Position numbers and translations under genes: made by a program. The notes under the pieces are model-generated. The model was not told the origin of the DNA and did not search any database. It saw only the letters and a list, made by a program, of their open reading frames with translations. A stretch of DNA of 31,231 nt from Candidatus Glassbacteria bacterium RIFCSPLOWO2_12_FULL_58_11 (lineage in GTDB: Bacteria > Gemmatimonadota > Glassbacteria > GWA2-58-10): positions 20,049 to 51,279 of the forward strand of contig MFIX01000200.1 in NCBI GenBank assembly GCA_001780825.1. Direction: 5' to 3'. This document shows positions 1 to 6,809 of the stretch, in pieces. How positions within the stretch are numbered: the stretch's first letter is position 1; each line of letters opens with the position of its first letter.

Positions 1-1740
1 CGAGCCGCCGTTCTGGATTTTCACGAAATAGTAATAATCGCCGGGAGTCAACTCCACCCGGCCCAGTCCCAGGACCTGGCGGTCCATCAGCTCCTTGGGG
101 CTGATCGAGCTTTCGTACTGTTCAACATCGTCCAGGCGCTTGATCAGGCGCCAGTCGCGATCGTAAATCATGAGCTGGTTCTGGATATCGTAATAGTATT
201 TGCTCTGCCGGGTGTTGAAGGATATTTCCCGGCCCGGCACACCGGAATAAAAATCCACAATGCTGCCGCCCGGCCGCTGACCGCGGAAGCCCACCAGATC
301 GTAATAAGAATTGAGGTGGTCCAGATAGGGGTCCTGTACGCTCTCGCTGTTCACCGCGGTCTTGAGATCGACGATATTTTCCTCGTACTCCTCCACATGG
401 GCGAACGGATCGTAGGGATCGTTGTAAAGCCTGAAATAGATGCCCCGGCCGATCTCCATCCGCGAGTTATAAAGCTCTTTCATCCATCTCAGGCGGAAGG
501 CGTCCTCGGCGTTATCGGGGAAAGCCAGGCTGGTCTGCTGGGGGATCAAGCCCCGGTAATTTAATATCGCCGCATCCAGGGAGGTGACGAGCTGGTACTC
601 GTGGCTGCCCCGCAGGGCGACGAAATGCAGGTCCAGGTCGCCCGCGGACCGGTTGTAAACCCAGGTTTGATTGGGATACAGCCCCTCGCCCATCTGGCTC
701 AGCGTGCGGCTGGGAGGACCGTGGCGCAGATAGATGATTCCCCGGTCATCGTAAGGCAGGTTGATGTCCGGGACATAGCCCATCACCGGGGTGATCTCCG
801 GGTTGCGGGTCGGAAAAGGCACGCGGTAGAGCGAATCGGCGACCTGCAGGCGCGAATAATGCTGGATCAGGCGCATTCCGGGGCTGAGGCCCAGATCGTA
901 GTCTCGCTGCATCCAGAAAGCCCGCAAAAAATGGTGGGCCTGCCCTGGCTCGCAGCGCTTGAATTCATTTTGCTCCGCACGGGTGGCCAGCATGGAGACA
1001 TCATCGAAATAAGACTTGAACTGTTCTGCGGTCGATATCGCTCTCACTCCATTCCAATAATAGCGTAAAGCGGCATTGTAGTTGCTCCCGCCGATATTGA
1101 TCTTCGCCAGCTCCAGGCAAACCAGGGGATCGGTCTCTCCGCTGCGCTCGGCATCCTCCTCGGTCAGGATCTGCTCGGCATTCCGGAGGTTGCCCAGGGC
1201 CTTGTTGAGAATGGCCAGTTTCAGCGGAATGTCCTTGTATTTTCCCCCCAGCTCCCGGGCCTGGGACATATGCTCAAGAGCCTTCTCCATGTCGTTTGCG
1301 CCGTAACGTTTCATGTAAATCCGGGCGATCCAGTAGTGCGCCTCCCAGTTGTCCGGCGATAGCTCCAGGGCATGCGCGAGATTCTTTAGCGCCAGAGAAA
1401 GAAAGTCCTGGTCGAAAAAGCGCTCGATGATCTGGAAGATCCTGAGCCTGCGGTCTTTACGCGCGAAGTAGCTGCGCCCGAAGCCGACAAAGACGCGCGG
1501 ATCGCTCGAATCCAGGGCCTCGGCCTGGAGGAAGGTCAGACGGGCCAGCTCGGGGTCGCCCTCCTCGAGCTGCGAGATCCCCAGACGGATCAGCTTGGTG
1601 AGCTGCAGCCTGAAGGTGTCCGGCGCGATGATCGCCGGAGCGGGCGCTGGCGAGTCCGCCGCTTCCGCCGCCCTGATGGCCGGGCTACAAAGGCAGACGC
1701 CGAAAAAGAGGGTAAAAATATTCAGCAGTTGTCGCGGCAT
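1..1740 (-). CDS. Exported TPR / GWxTD-domain protein, partial (C-terminus off the window)
   Basis: The reading frame is open from an ATG at 1740 to the left edge: 580 codons with no stop, so the C-terminus is missing. Residues 1-24 look like a Sec signal peptide (basic start, then a hydrophobic stretch). Residues about 45-235 are helical repeats that look TPR-like, with phrases such as ALKNLAHALELSPDNWEAHY. Around residues 271-345 is the arrangement seen in GWxTD-domain proteins: an FLRAFWMQRD-type segment followed by DDRGIIYLRHGPP. The canonical GWxTD residues themselves are not conserved here. Family members are exported proteins of unknown function, common in FCB and Acidobacteria-like genomes. 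The start has only a distant purine-rich AGGAAG, so initiation is probably weak or the start differs slightly. The gene lies downstream of the larE terminators and is likely its own transcription unit. The assignment to GWxTD is from memory of the domain's motif order. Confidence 0.8.
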   Translation of the reverse strand, partial: MPRQLLNIFTLFFGVCLCSPAIRAAEAADSPAPAPAIIAPDTFRLQLTKLIRLGISQLEEGDPELARLTFLQAEALDSSDPRVFVGFGRSYFARKDRRLRIFQIIERFFDQDFLSLALKNLAHALELSPDNWEAHYWIARIYMKRYGANDMEKALEHMSQARELGGKYKDIPLKLAILNKALGNLRNAEQILTEEDAERSGETDPLVCLELAKINIGGSNYNAALRYYWNGVRAISTAEQFKSYFDDVSMLATRAEQNEFKRCEPGQAHHFLRAFWMQRDYDLGLSPGMRLIQHYSRLQVADSLYRVPFPTRNPEITPVMGYVPDINLPYDDRGIIYLRHGPPSRTLSQMGEGLYPNQTWVYNRSAGDLDLHFVALRGSHEYQLVTSLDAAILNYRGLIPQQTSLAFPDNAEDAFRLRWMKELYNSRMEIGRGIYFRLYNDPYDPFAHVEEYEENIVDLKTAVNSESVQDPYLDHLNSYYDLVGFRGQRPGGSIVDFYSGVPGREISFNTRQSKYYYDIQNQLMIYDRDWRLIKRLDDVEQYESSISPKELMDRQVLGLGRVELTPGDYYYFVKIQNGGS

Positions 1741-1785
1741 TTATTTGTTAAACCCTGGCTTCCTAGTTTAGGCTATTGAGAATAA

Positions 1786-1804
1786 AGCGGGGCTTGCCCC
1801 CGCT
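1786..1804 (-). terminator. GC-rich hairpin, possible second terminator
   Basis: A 7-bp perfect stem (AGCGGGG against CCCCGCT) with a 5-nt loop is followed on the minus strand by TTATT. The U-tract is short, so this is a weaker candidate than the hairpin at 1871-1896. It lies between larE and the GWxTD gene and could back up termination or form part of the GWxTD leader. Confidence 0.4.
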
Positions 1805-1808
1805 CTTT

Positions 1809-1824
1809 AGTATTTAATAATACT
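1809..1824. other. AT-rich inverted repeat AGTATT-TAAT-AATACT
   Basis: This is a perfect 6-bp inverted repeat with a TAAT centre, about 70 nt upstream of the GWxTD start. The palindrome before larE (2900-2915) has the same 6-4-6 layout and the same TAAT centre but different arms. It could be an operator; chance is also possible in AT-rich spacer sequence. Confidence 0.25.
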
Positions 1825-1870
1825 GAGACCGGAGAGTAAAGGTTCCTAATGCTTGCCGGGAATCCGACAT

Positions 1871-1896
1871 AAGAAAAAAAACTCCACACGTGGAGT
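1871..1896 (-). terminator. Intrinsic terminator after larE
   Basis: Read on the minus strand, a 6-bp perfect stem (ACTCCA against TGGAGT, 4-nt loop) runs straight into a run of seven or more T residues and then CTT. This is a textbook rho-independent terminator. It lies about 130 nt after the larE stop and probably ends the DUF6599-DUF362-NapHG-larE transcript. Confidence 0.85.
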
Positions 1897-1984
1897 GCGG
1901 AGTATCAAAAGCTCACCGGACGGTTCCCGGAGAAAAAACGCCAGGCCTGGACCGATCCCCTGGATGTGCCTTGCCGAAGGCCGG

Positions 1985-2006
1985 CCCCGGTTCCGGGAGA
2001 CCGGGG
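1985..2006. other. Stem-loop just after the larE stop
   Basis: CCCCGGT and ACCGGGG form a 7-bp perfect stem with an 8-nt loop about 20 nt beyond the larE stop codon. There is no U-tract on either strand, so it is not an intrinsic terminator by itself. It may be a 3'-end stabilising structure. Confidence 0.4.
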
Positions 2007-2028
2007 ATAAGTGGCGCGGGAGCCGGAA

Positions 2029-2883
2029 TCAGCTTACATCCGCCGCCTTGAGATTGAGGATCATCTCATTCAGGCTGCCGGTCCGGTAACCCTGAAGGTC
2101 CAGGGTGACGTATTTATAACCAAGCTGTTTGAATTTCTCCACTACTTTCGGGTAAATTTCCGGATCGGTAAGCAAGGGGAAATTGCGCGGATCGACTTCC
2201 AGCCGGGCGATCTCTTTGTGGTGGCGGACGCGGATCGAGCCCTCCAGGCCGATCTGTTCCAGGAACCGCTCGCCGGCATCGACCCGCTCCAGAGCCTCAT
2301 CGGTGATTTTCACTCCATACGGGAAACGGGAGCTGAGGCAGGGAAAGGCCGGTTTGTTCCAGGTCGGCAGGCCGGCTTTTTTGGAGAGCAGCCGGATCTC
2401 ATCCTTGGTCAGCGCCGCCTCCATCAGCGGAGAGCGGATTCCGAGCTTTTTGGTGGCCTGGAGGCCGGGACGGAAATCATTGACATCATCCGCGTTCGAA
2501 CCGTCGATAACCGTCCGGTAGCCCTTGATTCTGGCAATCTCGCTCAGCTTGGTGTAGAGCTCGGTCTTGCACATGAAGCAGCGGTTGGTCGGGTTGTCCC
2601 GGAACCCCGGAACCTCGAGTTCCTCGCTGTCGGTGGAGAGATGATGGGCGCCGATACGCTGGGCATACTGGATCGCTGCCTCGAGCTGGTGCGCTGGAAA
2701 GGAATGGCTCTTGGCGGTCACCGCCAGCACCTTTTCGCCGCCCAGCGCCTGGACCGCCGCATAGAGCAGAAAAGTGCTGTCCACGCCGGCGGAAAACCCG
2801 ACAATGACCGACTCCATCTCTTTCAGGATCGCCATCAGCCGCTGCCAGCCCTGATCGGCGCTTATTTCCAAATCCTTTTCCAT
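2029..2883 (-). CDS. larE: ATP-dependent sacrificial sulfur transferase LarE
   Basis: This 284-aa cytoplasmic PP-loop ATPase is full length. The ATP-pyrophosphatase loop reads SAGVDS at residues 31-36, in the variant form used by LarE rather than SGGxDS. A second signature, NRCFMCKTELY, gives a CxxC at C102 and C105. The motif PCLSSR places C182 where I expect the sulfur-donor cysteine of Lactiplantibacillus LarE. In known LarE proteins this cysteine, or an iron-sulfur cluster in other members, donates sulfur to pyridinium bis-carboxylate mononucleotide to build the nickel-pincer cofactor of lactate racemase. No larA, larB or larC is visible here, so the substrate in this organism is open. 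The ATG at 2883 follows GAGGAGTGAGGG, a good ribosome-binding site. It lies 96 nt after the NapHG-like gene with no terminator between, so it is probably cotranscribed. Confidence 0.9.
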   Translation of the reverse strand: MEKDLEISADQGWQRLMAILKEMESVIVGFSAGVDSTFLLYAAVQALGGEKVLAVTAKSHSFPAHQLEAAIQYAQRIGAHHLSTDSEELEVPGFRDNPTNRCFMCKTELYTKLSEIARIKGYRTVIDGSNADDVNDFRPGLQATKKLGIRSPLMEAALTKDEIRLLSKKAGLPTWNKPAFPCLSSRFPYGVKITDEALERVDAGERFLEQIGLEGSIRVRHHKEIARLEVDPRNFPLLTDPEIYPKVVEKFKQLGYKYVTLDLQGYRTGSLNEMILNLKAADVS

Positions 2884-2899
2884 CCCTCACTCCTCTTGA

Positions 2900-2915
2900 C
2901 TGATATAATTATCAG
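2900..2915. promoter_or_regulatory. Perfect palindrome upstream of larE
   Basis: CTGATA-TAAT-TATCAG is a perfect 6-bp inverted repeat immediately upstream of the larE ribosome-binding site. It could be an operator, or an RNA hairpin that modulates translation of larE relative to the upstream genes. It is too small to decide from the sequence. Confidence 0.3.
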
Positions 2916-2979
2916 ACGCAGGCGACGCGCCCCCTCGGCTCCGGGAAAGAGCTGCCTGCATCCGGGTCGTCATTTCAGC

Positions 2980-4596
2980 TCAGGCCGAACCGCCGCCGTA
3001 AACATCCAGCAGGAGCTGGTTGTTCTTGCTGCGGCTCTCTCCAATAGATGTAACATATACCCCCGGTTTGTCAACCACCGGGCAGACATATTCGCACATT
3101 CCGCAGCCGATGCAGAGATGGGGATCGATCCGCGGCTGCTTGACTGTCACCTTGTTGCCCTGGGGATCGAGAACCTCGACCTCCTCGAAGATGATCGCTT
3201 TCTGAGGGGTCGGGCAGACCTCCTGGCAGACGATGCAGTTGCGGCCCAAGGCGTATGGAATACAGCGGTTCTTGTCGAAAAAGGCGAGCCCGATCTTGAC
3301 TTTCTGTTTCCGCTCCAGGGCGAGCTCTTCGATCGCCCCGGTCGGGCAGACCTGGCCGCAGAGCGTGCAGTTGAACTCGCAGTAGCCAAGCTGCATTTTC
3401 AGGTACGGCGACCAGATGCCCTCCAGCCCGGCCTCCATCAGCGTGGGATGGATCGCATTCTTGATGCAGACTTTCATGCATTCGCCGCACTTGACACAGC
3501 GCTTGAGGAACTCCTGCTCCTCAACCGCGCCCGGCGGCCGGATCAGCAGCGGGTTGAACCTGTGCGACGCATTCCCGGAGGAGAGGCTAGCCGAGGGCGC
3601 GATTTTCCGCGGGTCGATCCGCAACAGCGCCAGCGCGCCGACCGCTCCGCCCACCGAGGCGAGCACCTCGCGGCGCGTAATGTCCACCGCCCGGTCCGCT
3701 CTGGCGGGCAGGCCGAGACGGATTTTGATCGAACTGTTAGGGCAGCTCTCCACGCAGTTCCAGCAGGGGAGGCATTCGCCGCGAACCCAGGTTTCAGTTT
3801 TCTGAGGCTCGCAGGCGCCCTCGCAATTTTTCGCGCAGGACATGCAGCCGGTGCAGGTCTCCGGGTCCACCTCGAGGCGCAGCAGACTGAAGCGGGAGAG
3901 CAGCCCCAGGAACGCTCCGAGGGGGCAGAGAAAGCGGCACCAGAACCGGCGGCGCAGGACATTGAGCAGCGCAATTGCCAGGAACAGGCAGCCGAGGAAC
4001 AGCCCCTGGGAGAAGTAGGGCTGTTCGAAAGAGAGGGCGTATTTCCGCAGGAAAGTGAACGACGGCTCGACCAGGTCGGTAAGCCAGGGCCAGTCCAGCG
4101 CCAGCAGCGGGTACGCGGCCGCGCGGAGCAGATAATTGATGGCCGGGCTGACCGCCAGGCCGAAAGAGCGGATGAGCACGCTGAACGGGTCCAGGAAGCC
4201 GGCCAATTGAAGGCCCAGGACGGAGGCGGCGAGAATGAAAATGACGGCGACATATTTCCAGCTTTGACGGCTGTCGTAACGGTTGCGGCGGATTTTTTCC
4301 GCGGGCTTGCGCCGGTTATGGCTCAACAGGTGGTTCAGTGTGCCCAAGGGGCAGACCCAAGCGCAGAAAAACCGGCCGAAGGCCGCGGTAGTCCCCGCCA
4401 CCAGCAGGCTCCAGAGCAGCATCCGCGGTACGCTGTGCGCCGCTAAAAAAGTGCTCAGGGCGACCAGCGGATCGAAATCGAAAAAGAGCTTGACCGGGTA
4501 ATCGATCCGGTCGGTGCCCTTGTACTCGGTCAGCGAGAGCAGGATGAGAAACAAGGCGAAAAAAAAGGACTGGCTGATTATGCGGGCTCTGCGCAT
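2980..4596 (-). CDS. NapH-NapG-like membrane iron-sulfur fusion protein
   Basis: This 538-aa protein has two halves. The N-terminal half is NapH/YccM-like: several membrane helices with two CxxxCP motifs (C78/C82 and C220/C224), then two ferredoxin-type clusters (C248-C258 and C275-C285). In the middle is ITRREVLASVGGAV (about 307-320) followed by hydrophobic residues, resembling the twin-arginine signal that begins a free-standing NapG. The C-terminal half is NapG-like, with four more four-cysteine motifs (367-377, 406-417, 445-461, 495-505). In nitrate reductase systems NapH and NapG pass quinol electrons to the periplasm; here they are one chain and no nap catalytic subunit is visible. I chose the ATG at 4596, which overlaps the DUF362 stop as TGATG and suggests translational coupling. 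The frame stays open upstream to 4761, but that extension is low-complexity antisense-like sequence. The electron acceptor is unknown. Confidence 0.85.
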   Translation of the reverse strand: MRRARIISQSFFFALFLILLSLTEYKGTDRIDYPVKLFFDFDPLVALSTFLAAHSVPRMLLWSLLVAGTTAAFGRFFCAWVCPLGTLNHLLSHNRRKPAEKIRRNRYDSRQSWKYVAVIFILAASVLGLQLAGFLDPFSVLIRSFGLAVSPAINYLLRAAAYPLLALDWPWLTDLVEPSFTFLRKYALSFEQPYFSQGLFLGCLFLAIALLNVLRRRFWCRFLCPLGAFLGLLSRFSLLRLEVDPETCTGCMSCAKNCEGACEPQKTETWVRGECLPCWNCVESCPNSSIKIRLGLPARADRAVDITRREVLASVGGAVGALALLRIDPRKIAPSASLSSGNASHRFNPLLIRPPGAVEEQEFLKRCVKCGECMKVCIKNAIHPTLMEAGLEGIWSPYLKMQLGYCEFNCTLCGQVCPTGAIEELALERKQKVKIGLAFFDKNRCIPYALGRNCIVCQEVCPTPQKAIIFEEVEVLDPQGNKVTVKQPRIDPHLCIGCGMCEYVCPVVDKPGVYVTSIGESRSKNNQLLLDVYGGGSA

Positions 4597-5540
4597 CAGA
4601 GAGTCACCTCGCGGACCTGGAGGGTCGAGAGGTCCAGGGTGCCGAGGCCCATCTGCTGACCGAGCACCAGGTGTTTGATTTCCAGGGGATCGATATCGAA
4701 GAGCGCCGCGGCGCGGGCATCGGCGGCCACCGGATCGACCGAGGCGATTACGGTGTCGCACTGCCTGACATCCGAGAGGCTGCCGCCTGAAGGTCCATTA
4801 TTCGCCAGGATCCGCACCGCATCGAGCACGGTCAGCTCGGGAGCGAAAAAGGCGGTCATCTCGGCAATCGAGAGGTGGACATCCTGGTGCAGCTGGTTGC
4901 GCCTGCCGCCCATGAGGCCGTAGAAATTTTTCATCCCCAGGGAGAGCCGGCTCAGGCTGTGATGTTTGGCGATCGGCACGTTGATAATCCGGTCCACCTC
5001 GAGCGCCTCGCGGCAAACCGGCCACCGGCGGATCAGGGCCCCGCCGACAGCGACCTCCCGGAAACTGAAATCCTCGAGGTACGGCGCCTCGGCCCCGATT
5101 TTCTCGACCGCCTCTTTGATCCCGCTGCGCACATAGCAGCGCCGTGGATCGTTGATCGTGTTATCCAGCACGGTGACCTTGGCCGCCCCGGCATCCAGGC
5201 ACAGCGCCGCCAGGGTAGCGACAAGGACCGGGTCGGTGGTGGCGGCCTGGGCCGGGACCCTGTCCCAGCCGATATTGGGTTTGAGCAGCACCTTGTCGCC
5301 GCGGCTGACGAAGCGGCCCATGCCCCCCAGCTCTTCTATCGCCCGCCGGGTTATCCCGGCCGTATCCCCGCCCTTGACCACTGCCATCTGCGGCCCGGCC
5401 GATCCTATGGCGGACCGTTTCCTGCGGGGCGCCGCTTCGGCGGCCTCCTGACGGTCTGCGCCGCCGGAGCAGCCATAAAGGCCGGCGGCCAGCGCACTCG
5501 CTCCCAGGGCTTTGAAAAATCCTTTTCGATTAAGCGCCAT
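4596..5540 (-). CDS. DUF362-family exported (lipo)protein
   Basis: The protein is 314 aa from the ATG at 5540, chosen because GGAGG lies 8 nt upstream; the in-frame GTG at 5555 overlaps that site. The N-terminus NRKGFFKALG resembles a twin-arginine motif with RK in place of RR. It runs into a hydrophobic stretch ending LYGC, a plausible lipobox at C24. The body matches DUF362 (PF04015): KVLLKPNIG near the start of the domain, a VTVLDNT segment, and the glycine-rich SLGMKNFYGLMGGRRNQLH. DUF362 has no settled biochemical function; members are often linked to ferredoxin domains. Here the next gene, a multi-cluster iron-sulfur protein, overlaps by one base, so the two probably form a complex or an electron donor-acceptor pair at the periplasmic face. 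Scattered cysteines do not form a ferredoxin motif in this protein. Confidence 0.85.
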   Translation of the reverse strand: MALNRKGFFKALGASALAAGLYGCSGGADRQEAAEAAPRRKRSAIGSAGPQMAVVKGGDTAGITRRAIEELGGMGRFVSRGDKVLLKPNIGWDRVPAQAATTDPVLVATLAALCLDAGAAKVTVLDNTINDPRRCYVRSGIKEAVEKIGAEAPYLEDFSFREVAVGGALIRRWPVCREALEVDRIINVPIAKHHSLSRLSLGMKNFYGLMGGRRNQLHQDVHLSIAEMTAFFAPELTVLDAVRILANNGPSGGSLSDVRQCDTVIASVDPVAADARAAALFDIDPLEIKHLVLGQQMGLGTLDLSTLQVREVTL

Positions 5541-5662
5541 TATACGCTCCTCCACGTACTTAATAACGAAAGCAAATGTTTAAATGGTACACTCAAGCCT
5601 TGGACAGGAGGCTGGTCCGGGCCGGACCGGCCGGGCGGACGCCGTGGACCGGGAAAGGATAC

Positions 5663-6601
5663 CTATTTTTCCGTATGGAAGCCGTGCACATCGACCGGAG
5701 CGAACACCGCGGTTATTATCCGGTTGTGCAGCATGATTATATCCATGCCCCGCCCGGTGGTGTAAGCCAGCCGTGTAGGACCGGGTTTAAGCGTTCCGCT
5801 ATCGCCCTCAGCTACGGCCTTCTGCTGATAAAATTCACCCAGCTTGCCGAACACCGTCTTGGCCGCGCCGCTGTCCGGGTAATTGACTGCCAAAAAAATG
5901 GCCGGCTCGCTCTGGCCGGGAGTAAGCGCGAATGAGGCCATGGCGCCCTGGACCGAATCGTTGAGCGCGAAAAGATTCTCATCGCTTAAGAATTTCCGGG
6001 AATTGAATGCCAGAGGCCCGCGCACCAGGACCTCGCTGTGCGGGATGGCCCCTTTCCTGGGCAGCAGTCCGAACTCTTTCGGAAACTCTCCGGGAGCCGC
6101 CACCAGGGTGGTATCCACGGCCCGGCAAAGCTGCTCCAGCTCGGACCCGGATGTCGAATCGGCTTCCATGGCCTGGGCCTCGACAAAGTACTCGCCCTTG
6201 CAGAAAATCTCCTCATAGTCCGTGCGAGCACCTATCAGGCCGAGTTTCACCGGCCTGAATTCGAGACGCCGGGTGACCGAAAAAATGCCGAACGCGGCCT
6301 TAGGGCCGGCCATTTTAAACAGGTTCAGGTAAATCGTCTTTCCGCGGGGGGTTTGATACTGCCCGGCGGCCACCTCGCTGAAGCCGAATTCCATGTACAG
6401 GTCCGCCCCGCCGTCGATGTAATCGTACAGCGCGCGGTCCTGGTAAACTTTGGGCGGCGCAACCGTGCGCCAGCCTCCGGGCAGCTTATGCGCGGCCCGG
6501 TCAAGAATGTCCCCGCTGCCGGTTCCGGGAGCTTGCCTGCCGCAGCCGGCCAGCGCCGTCAGCAGGAGGACTGCCGTAACAACCGAAAATCTGGAACGCA
6601 T
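5663..6601 (-). CDS. DUF6599-family lipoprotein
   Basis: The ATG at 6601 has GGAGG about 8 nt upstream and gives 312 aa. The first 20 residues are a lipoprotein signal ending in LAGC (C20), so the protein is predicted to be lipid-anchored. The segment LYDYIDGGADLYMEFGF is the hallmark I recognise for DUF6599. The rest is a mixed alpha/beta protein with two similar-looking halves. No enzymatic function is established for the family. It is the first gene of the set that continues with the DUF362 protein (122-nt spacer), the NapHG-like protein and LarE, and so is likely a periplasmic partner of that redox module. The frame remains open upstream to 6700, but residues before MRSRFS lack signal character and cross the candidate promoter. 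Confidence 0.8.
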   Translation of the reverse strand: MRSRFSVVTAVLLLTALAGCGRQAPGTGSGDILDRAAHKLPGGWRTVAPPKVYQDRALYDYIDGGADLYMEFGFSEVAAGQYQTPRGKTIYLNLFKMAGPKAAFGIFSVTRRLEFRPVKLGLIGARTDYEEIFCKGEYFVEAQAMEADSTSGSELEQLCRAVDTTLVAAPGEFPKEFGLLPRKGAIPHSEVLVRGPLAFNSRKFLSDENLFALNDSVQGAMASFALTPGQSEPAIFLAVNYPDSGAAKTVFGKLGEFYQQKAVAEGDSGTLKPGPTRLAYTTGRGMDIIMLHNRIITAVFAPVDVHGFHTEK

Positions 6602-6703
6602 GACAATTTCCTCCACTTTCCGCCCGGCGCAGTTCGCGCTTCCCGCAAAAGGCCCGGCGCAGAGAGAAAAAATTTTCGGGTCCACTGGGATAAAGATCAC
6701 AAA

Positions 6704-6738
6704 ATTATAAACTTACAAAGAATAAAAAGATTTGTCAA
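6704..6738 (-). promoter_or_regulatory. Candidate sigma70-type promoter for the DUF6599-larE set
   Basis: On the minus strand a perfect TTGACA (6733-6738) is followed after 17 nt by TAAGTT (6710-6715), and TATAAT directly adjoins it at 6704-6709 (23-nt spacing). The 17-nt pairing is the usual geometry. It sits about 100 nt upstream of the DUF6599 ATG in an AT-rich island within GC-rich DNA. Confidence 0.55.
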
Positions 6739-6809
6739 TTGGTTCGGCTTGGGAGGACTGCCGGCGCTTGCCTGCCGCTGCTATGCCGCTAATTTACCCG
6801 GCCAGGTAA

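Noticed and set aside
1941..1950. CCAGGCCTGG palindrome followed by a T6 run on the minus strand, as another larE terminator
   Set aside because: The palindrome has no room for a loop, so the hairpin would be only about 3 bp; the structure at 1871-1896 is far better.
2011..4446. 811-codon open frame on the plus strand across larE and the NapHG-like gene
   Set aside because: It is antisense to two genes with clear family motifs, its translation is low-complexity (Arg/Ala/Gln/Asp-rich) and resembles nothing; such frames are common opposite GC-rich genes.
4597..4761. N-terminal extension of the NapHG-like protein
   Set aside because: The 55 added residues are Arg/Pro/Gly-rich and lie inside the DUF362 coding sequence; the TGATG junction at 4596 is a better start.
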